Shown here: piece after piece, positions 15,326-19,898 of the stretch
Layout of the letters: each line of letters begins with the position of its first letter
Numbering within the stretch: position 1 is the stretch's first letter
Source: Bryobacterales bacterium
GTDB taxonomy: Bacteria; Acidobacteriota; Terriglobia; Bryobacterales; Bryobacteraceae
Length of the DNA: 19,898 nt
Direction of reading: 5' to 3'
Assembly: GCA_020853155.1 (NCBI GenBank)
Contig: JADYZL010000103.1
Location: forward strand, 1-19,898
Position numbers and translations under genes: made by a program
Notes under the pieces: model-generated
Told to the model about the DNA's origin: nothing
The model's input: the letters and a program-made list of their open reading frames with translations, nothing else
Databases searched by the model: none

Positions 15326-15661
15326 GTGAAACTTTTGTTCGACGAGAACCTTTCGCCGAAGCTGGTCCGTGAGCTGCAGGACCTTTTTCCGGATTCGATG
15401 CATGTCTCGCAACTCGGGCTGCAGGCGGCTCCAGATTTGGCGATTTGGGAGTTCAGTGCTCGAGAAGGGCTCACGATCGTCACTGCGGATGCTGATTTTC
15501 TTAATCTAATAAACGTATACGGTCCACCACCCAAGGTAATTTGGCTCAGGAAGTGGGTCCATCCAACGCGCGATGCAGCTCTCCTGCTACGGCGTGAAAC
15601 GATTCGGATCGTTCACTTTTATCAGGATCCCGATCTCGGGATCGTCGTCCTCGACCGGTAG
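15326..15661 (+). CDS. DUF5615 PIN-like toxin
   Basis: The 111-residue protein starts at GTG 15326, with AGGGA at 15310-15314 upstream. It begins MKLLFDENLSPKLVRELQD with Asp6 and Glu7, the acidic entry motif of PIN-like nucleases, and has TIVTADADFLNL with Asp55 and Asp57 for metal binding. This combination defines the DUF5615 (Mut7-C-related) family, expected to be ribonuclease toxins neutralised by the preceding DUF433 protein. Length is typical. The 60 bases at 15481-15540 contain 25 G+C, against 39 in 60 bases of dnaE at 16801-16860, pointing to acquisition by transfer. The gene ends 84 bases before the dnaE start and its last part carries an 18-bp palindrome. Confidence 0.86.
   Translation: MKLLFDENLSPKLVRELQDLFPDSMHVSQLGLQAAPDLAIWEFSAREGLTIVTADADFLNLINVYGPPPKVIWLRKWVHPTRDAALLLRRETIRIVHFYQDPDLGIVVLDR
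15626..15643. repeat. 18-bp near-perfect palindrome at the toxin gene end
   Basis: GATCCCGA-TC-TCGGGATC: two eight-base arms around a two-base centre, at 15626-15643. It lies inside the toxin coding sequence and about 35 bases before a TATACT that may be the dnaE -10 element. As RNA it forms a seven-pair stem with a four-base loop. It could be an operator, a weak transcript terminator without U tract, or a coding coincidence. Confidence 0.55.
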
Positions 15662-15677
15662 CCTTGGTCGCGCCTTC

Positions 15678-15683
15678 TATACT
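15678..15683 (+). promoter_or_regulatory. Possible -10 element of the dnaE promoter
   Basis: TATACT matches five of six consensus positions in GC-rich DNA, 61 bases before ATG 15745. No clear -35 is present at the expected distance. A transcript from here would start near 15690, which agrees with the dnaE start at 15745 and not with an upstream TTG at 15664. Confidence 0.4.
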
Positions 15684-15744
15684 GGAAGTACCCCCCCATC
15701 GGGCTGCCGCTCGCAGCCGCTTTTTGCCCAGGGTTCTGAAAACG

Positions 15745-18700
15745 ATGTCTGACGCTCCCTTCATCCACCTTCACTGCCACACCGACTACTCCATGCTCGA
15801 TGGAGCCTGCGACATCCCCACCCTGATCGACACCGCGGCGAAGCTGGAGATGCCGGCCATCGCGATGACCGACCACGGCAATCTCTTCGGAGCGGTGGAA
15901 TTCTACAACACGGCCAAGGCGAAGGGCCTGAACCCGATCATCGGCTGCGAGGTCTACGTAACCCCCGGCAATCTCAAGGACCGCCAGGACGGCGCCAACT
16001 ACAACCACCTGTTGCTGCTTTCGGAAACGCAGGAAGGCTATCGCAATCTCGTCAAGCTCGTCTCCACCGCGTACCTCGAAGGTTTCTATTACAAACCGCG
16101 CATCGATAAGGACCTGTTGGCGCAGCACGCCAAGGGCATCATCTGCGGTTCCGCCTGTCTCAAGGGCGATATCAACCAGGCCGTCGTAGCCGGGAACTAC
16201 AGCGAAGCGAAGCGCCTCGCCTACGAGTATCAGGATATCTTCGGCAAGGGCAATTTTTATCTCGAGTTGCAGGATCACGGCCTGGAGCAGGACCCCATCG
16301 TAATGCGCGAAATCGTGCGGCTCTCCCGCGATACGGGCATGCCGCTCATCGCCACCAACGACGCCCACTACATCGAGAAGCGCGATGCCCGCCTGCAGGA
16401 AGTGCTGCTGTGCATCTCGACCGGAAAAACCATGTCGGATCCCGCGCGGCTGCGCCTCGACGTGCAGGAGTTCTATCTCAAGTCAAAAGCCGAAATGCAG
16501 CGCCTTTTCGGCGAAGTGCCGCAAGCGCTTGAGAACACCTGGGAGATTGCCCAGCGCTGCGGCGTGAAGCTGGAGAAGGTGGCGAATCCCTTCCCGGACT
16601 TTGCCGTGCCGCCGGAACATACTCTCGAAACCTACTTCGAGTACGTCACCCGGCAGGGCTTCGAGATGCGGCGCACCGCCCTTCTTCAGCAGGAAGCCCG
16701 GGGACTCTTGAAGCACTCCATCGCGGATTATGAAGAGCGCCTGGAGCGTGAGATCCGTCTGATCGAGGAGATGAAGTTCACCGGCTACTTCCTCATCGTC
16801 TGGGATTTCATCCGCTATGCCCGCTCCAAAGGAATTCCCGTCGGCCCGGGGCGCGGTTCCGCCGCCGGCAGTCTCGTCTCTTACTGCCTGCGCATTACGG
16901 ATATTGACCCGCTCCAATACAACCTGCTCTTTGAGCGCTTCCTCAATCCGGAGCGTATCAGCTTTCCCGACGTCGATATCGATTTCTGCACGCGGCGCCG
17001 CGGCGAGGTTATCCAGTACGTCACGGAAAAGTACGGGCGGGAGCAGGTGGCGCAGATCATCACCTTCAACTCTCTCGCCGCCAAGGGCGCCATCAAGGAC
17101 GTCGGGCGCGTGCTCGATATGAGCTTCGCCGAAGTGGACCGCATCACGAAGATGGTGCCCCCGGTGCTCAATATCAAGCTCAAGGACGCCATTGAGCAGG
17201 AGCCTGGTTTCCGCGACGCCGCCGAGAAAGACTCCCGCGTGAAGGAGGTGCTCGAACTCGCGCAGCGCCTGGAAGGCAAGGCCCGCAACGCCGGTGTCCA
17301 TGCGGCGGGCGTCGTGATCTCGCCCATCCCGCTCAAGGAGATCGTCCCGCTCTATAAGACGAACAAGGACGAAATTGTCACCCAGTACGACATGGGCGGC
17401 CTCGAGAAACTCTCGCTCCTCAAGATGGATTTTCTGGGCCTCACCACGCTCACCATCATTGAGGATGCGCTCGGCCTCATCGAGAAAACCAAGGGAGTGA
17501 AGGTCGTTCCGGAAGAAATTCCGCTCGACGATCCCGATGCCTACCGCATCTTCGCCCGCGCCCTCACAAGCGGCGTCTTCCAGTTTGAATCCTCCGGCAT
17601 GCGGGACGTCCTGCGCCGCTATGAGCCCAGCCGCATCGAGGACCTCATCGCCCTCAACGCGCTCTACCGGCCCGGCCCCATCCAGGGCGGGATGATCGAC
17701 GATTTTATTGACCGCAAGCATGGCCGCAAGAAGGTCGCCTACGAGTTGCCCGAACTTGAGGAGATTCTCGCGGAAACCCTGGGCGTCATCGTCTACCAGG
17801 AACAGGTGATGCAGATCGCCAACAAGCTCGCGGGATATTCCCTGGGCGAAGCCGACATCCTGCGCCGCGCCATGGGTAAGAAGAAGGCCGAAGAGATGGA
17901 GCAGCAGCGCGTGCGCTTCCTCGAAGGCGCGGCCCGTAAGCGGCTCCCCGAGAAGAAGGTGGAGAAGATCTTCGAGCTCATGGCGCAGTTCGCCGGTTAC
18001 GGCTTCAATAAATCGCACTCCGCCGCCTACGCCTATCTTGCTTACATCACCGGCTACCTCAAGGCGCATTACCCCATCGAGTTCATGGCCGCCCTGCTCA
18101 CCTCGGAAACCGGCAACACCACGAAGGTCGTCAAGTACATCCAGGAGTGCCGCGAAATGGGCATCAAGGTGCTCCCGCCGGATGTGAATGCCTCGGATTG
18201 GAACTTCACGCCCGATGGGGAAGCCATTCGCTTCGGTCTCGGCGCCATCAAGAACGTCGGCCAGGGCGCGGTGGAGTCTATCGCAGCCGCTCGCGCCAAG
18301 GTAGGGCGATTCACAGACCTCTTCCAGTTCTGCGAAGAGATTGACCCTACCGCCCTCAATCGCCGCGTCGTCGAAAGTCTCATCAAGGCGGGCGCCATGG
18401 ATTCCCTCGAAGGCCGCCGAGCCCAAAAATTTGAAGCCGTGGAAATGGCGCTCGAAGCCGCCGCCAAGGTCTGGCGAGATCGCGCCTCCGGCCAAACCGG
18501 GCTTTTCGGCTTCGAGATGGATGCGGCCGCGCACTCCGGCGGCTCTCTCCCCCGCGTGCCGGATTGGGGAGACCGCCAATCGCTCGGGTACGAGAAGGAG
18601 TTGCTGGGCTTCTACGTCACCGGCCACCCCCTCGACGAATACCGCGACCTTGTCATGGATCTGCGTACGCACGAAAGCGACGGCCTCGAAGAGTTGCCGC

Positions 18701-19221
18701 GCGGCTATGAAGTGAAGATCTGCGGCGTCTTCAGCGGCATCCAGCGCCGCCGCAATAAGGAAGGCCGCCCCTGGGCCTCGATGGTGCTTGAAGACTGGCT
18801 GGGCACCATCGATCTCGTCTGCTTCGCCAAACACTATGAACAACTCGGGGAGCAGATCAAGGAAGACGAAGCCGTCCTCGTCACGGGCAGCGTCCTTCCG
18901 GAAGAGAACGGCCCGCCGAAGATCTCCGTGCTCGATATCGTCCCCTTGCGCAACGCCTTCATCAAGTTTCCGCTGCTGGTCTCGATTCGCGTCCCCGTGG
19001 AAGCCGGCAAGCGCAACGGCGAATCCCGTGCGTCCCGTTTGCGCGACCTGTTCGCGCGCAAGCCTGGCGATACCGAAGTCCAATTGCTCGTCGAAAAGAG
19101 CCGCGAGTTCCTCGCCACGATGACCACGGAAATGAAAGTGAAGCCCGACCGTGAGTTCAAAGCCGAAGTCGCCCGCCTTTGCGGCGACGACGCCTACCAG
19201 GTCATCAGCGGCGGCTTCTAG
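15745..19221 (+). CDS. dnaE: DNA polymerase III alpha subunit
   Basis: The 1158-residue catalytic subunit of the replicative polymerase has a PHP domain (1-~270), palm/thumb/fingers (~290-860), a helix-hairpin-helix region, a beta-clamp motif and an OB fold. GPGRGSAAGSLVSY (about 370-384) and PDVDIDFC (Asp411, Asp413), with Asp562 in KMDFLGLTTLT, form the polymerase site. The clamp motif is QTGLFG at 917-922, and the OB fold follows (about 990-1065, VKICGVFSGIQRRRNKEGRPW). The PHP domain retains His10, His12, Asp19, His44, Glu69, His88, Cys138, Asp206 and His208, the full metal-ligand set of an active PHP exonuclease. ATG 15745 is chosen because HLHCHTDYSMLDG begins seven residues later, as in homologues. 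The open frame extends 27 codons upstream to a TTG but with no conserved content. Confidence 0.97.
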   Translation: MSDAPFIHLHCHTDYSMLDGACDIPTLIDTAAKLEMPAIAMTDHGNLFGAVEFYNTAKAKGLNPIIGCEVYVTPGNLKDRQDGANYNHLLLLSETQEGYRNLVKLVSTAYLEGFYYKPRIDKDLLAQHAKGIICGSACLKGDINQAVVAGNYSEAKRLAYEYQDIFGKGNFYLELQDHGLEQDPIVMREIVRLSRDTGMPLIATNDAHYIEKRDARLQEVLLCISTGKTMSDPARLRLDVQEFYLKSKAEMQRLFGEVPQALENTWEIAQRCGVKLEKVANPFPDFAVPPEHTLETYFEYVTRQGFEMRRTALLQQEARGLLKHSIADYEERLEREIRLIEEMKFTGYFLIVWDFIRYARSKGIPVGPGRGSAAGSLVSYCLRITDIDPLQYNLLFERFLNPERISFPDVDIDFCTRRRGEVIQYVTEKYGREQVAQIITFNSLAAKGAIKDVGRVLDMSFAEVDRITKMVPPVLNIKLKDAIEQEPGFRDAAEKDSRVKEVLELAQRLEGKARNAGVHAAGVVISPIPLKEIVPLYKTNKDEIVTQYDMGGLEKLSLLKMDFLGLTTLTIIEDALGLIEKTKGVKVVPEEIPLDDPDAYRIFARALTSGVFQFESSGMRDVLRRYEPSRIEDLIALNALYRPGPIQGGMIDDFIDRKHGRKKVAYELPELEEILAETLGVIVYQEQVMQIANKLAGYSLGEADILRRAMGKKKAEEMEQQRVRFLEGAARKRLPEKKVEKIFELMAQFAGYGFNKSHSAAYAYLAYITGYLKAHYPIEFMAALLTSETGNTTKVVKYIQECREMGIKVLPPDVNASDWNFTPDGEAIRFGLGAIKNVGQGAVESIAAARAKVGRFTDLFQFCEEIDPTALNRRVVESLIKAGAMDSLEGRRAQKFEAVEMALEAAAKVWRDRASGQTGLFGFEMDAAAHSGGSLPRVPDWGDRQSLGYEKELLGFYVTGHPLDEYRDLVMDLRTHESDGLEELPRGYEVKICGVFSGIQRRRNKEGRPWASMVLEDWLGTIDLVCFAKHYEQLGEQIKEDEAVLVTGSVLPEENGPPKISVLDIVPLRNAFIKFPLLVSIRVPVEAGKRNGESRASRLRDLFARKPGDTEVQLLVEKSREFLATMTTEMKVKPDREFKAEVARLCGDDAYQVISGGF

Positions 19222-19226
19222 CCGCC
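19210..19226 (+). repeat. Hairpin spanning the dnaE stop codon
   Basis: GGCGGC (19210-19215) and GCCGCC (19221-19226) are perfect complements around a five-base loop, TTCTA, and the TAG stop straddles loop and stem. No T tract follows, so a standard intrinsic terminator is not supported. The 186 bases from here to the next gene show only short AT-rich inverted repeats around 19300-19315. Confidence 0.4.
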
Positions 19227-19407
19227 CCGGCGCCTAGAGGAGTTTCCAATCCTGAGAAGTGGCGGCGGATGTGAAATCGACTTCGAAACGCATATCGAAT
19301 TTCAATTTCGAAATAGACGGGCATATCCGCTGCCCCGCGCATGATCCGTCATGCTGCGCCATCGCCGGGATTCAATTGGCCGTCCCTCATTCTGCTGTGG
19401 AACGCGG

Positions 19408-19898
19408 TCAGCAATCTGAGCCATAATCGGCTTCGAATGCCTCCGCCAGGTCCGCACCCCAGTTGGCGATGGGCTTCAACCGTCCGAAGAAGAAGCGGAG
19501 CACCGGTGGCTCTTCAACGAACGTCAGCCCCTTCACGAGGTCGCGGTGTGCATAGAGCCAGGTGAGGCGGTCTACCGCATACTCAACATGAGAGATCGTA
19601 TAGACGCGCCGTGGCACGGCCAGCCGCGCCAGTTCCAGGTCTGAGAGTACATCGTTCCCCGCTTCGTCCCGGTCCGAGGATACCGTTCCGCGTTCCATGC
19701 TGCGGATGCCCGAGGAAATGTAGATTGCAGCGGCTAACGCACCGGCCGGATATTCGGCTTGCGGAATGTGCGGCAGAAAGCGGGTCGCATCGACATGGCA
19801 GGCCAGGCCCCCGGGAGGCGTCACGACGGGAACGCCGCTCTGATCCAGCCTGTTGACGAAGTACTCGATCAAATCCGCGGAACTCCCGGCCACTTCCA
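19408..19898 (-). CDS. Tryptophanase/tyrosine phenol-lyase family enzyme, C-terminal part (truncated by window)
   Basis: About 163 residues of the C-terminal third of a PLP-dependent beta-eliminating lyase are present, in frame to the window edge and ending at a TGA (19410-19408). The family splits tryptophan to indole, pyruvate and ammonia, or tyrosine to phenol. Recognisable blocks are SADLIEYFVNRLDQSGVPVVTPPGGLACHVDATRFLPHIPQ, YISSGIRSMERGTVSSDRD, LELARLAVPRRVYTISHVEY and LRFFFGRLKPI. GIRSMERG and the PRRVYT stretch are closer to tyrosine phenol-lyase and the related tryptophanase subgroup, while FLPHIP is seen in classical tryptophanases, so the substrate is not settled. The catalytic lysine lies upstream of the window. 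It is convergent with dnaE, and the true start is beyond base 19898. Confidence 0.9.
   Translation of the reverse strand, partial: EVAGSSADLIEYFVNRLDQSGVPVVTPPGGLACHVDATRFLPHIPQAEYPAGALAAAIYISSGIRSMERGTVSSDRDEAGNDVLSDLELARLAVPRRVYTISHVEYAVDRLTWLYAHRDLVKGLTFVEEPPVLRFFFGRLKPIANWGADLAEAFEADYGSDC

Noticed and set aside
15664..15744. N-terminal extension of DnaE from TTG 15664
   Set aside because: The 27 extra residues have no family content, cross a likely -10 element (15678), and homologues begin near MSDAPFIHLHCHTDYS.
16483..19083. 866-codon minus-strand open frame
   Set aside because: Antisense to dnaE. The sequence is typical antisense translation and has no ribosome site or family.

Overview
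The window looks like a chromosomal segment of a GC-rich Gram-negative bacterium, most likely an acidobacterium of the Bryobacter/Solibacter type. That placement is inferred from gene style: an FtsZ with a short acidic tail, an S9D glutamyl endopeptidase, an outer-membrane barrel protein, a SYLF protein and a DUF433/DUF5615 toxin-antitoxin pair. No rRNA or other taxonomic marker is present. There is no prophage, insertion sequence or CRISPR array, and I found no tRNA.

Layout. Bases 1-243 are the 3' end of ftsZ, with the C-terminal peptide that binds FtsA/ZipA-type partners. Directly after the stop are three tandem 32-bp repeats that can fold into hairpins, then a non-coding stretch to 614. 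A secreted beta-barrel protein (615-1241) follows. Next is a signalling block: a stand-alone receiver protein (1569-2108), an NtrC-type sigma-54 activator (2188-3597) and, convergent with it by three bases, a membrane hybrid-free sensor kinase with two PAS domains (5640-3601, minus). A gap of about 270 bases separates the kinase from a divergent ECF-like sigma factor (5908-6600) and a secreted SYLF/Ysc84 lipid-binding protein (6640-7338).

The middle holds metabolic genes. They are a CoA-acylating aldehyde dehydrogenase of the EutE/PduP type (7427-8884), a TIGR01777 epimerase-like protein (8951-9853), a small minus-strand helical protein of unknown function (10121-9843), and a compact plus-strand run of a DegT/DnrJ/EryC1 aminotransferase (10195-11358), a probable lipoprotein glutamyl endopeptidase (11393-13837) and a fumarylacetoacetase-fold protein resembling 2-keto-3-deoxy-pentonate dehydratases (13859-15043).

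The right end holds a DUF433/DUF5615 toxin-antitoxin pair (15102-15661) of visibly lower G+C, immediately followed by dnaE (15745-19221). The last gene is the C-terminal part of a tryptophanase/tyrosine phenol-lyase on the minus strand, cut by the window end.

No clearly new multi-gene system is evident. The most useful leads are the aldehyde dehydrogenase with a compartment-targeting-like N-terminus and no shell genes nearby, the hairpin repeats behind ftsZ, the DnaE PHP domain with a complete metal-ligand set, the toxin-antitoxin pair wedged before dnaE, and a recurring placement of -10-like hexamers very close to start codons.
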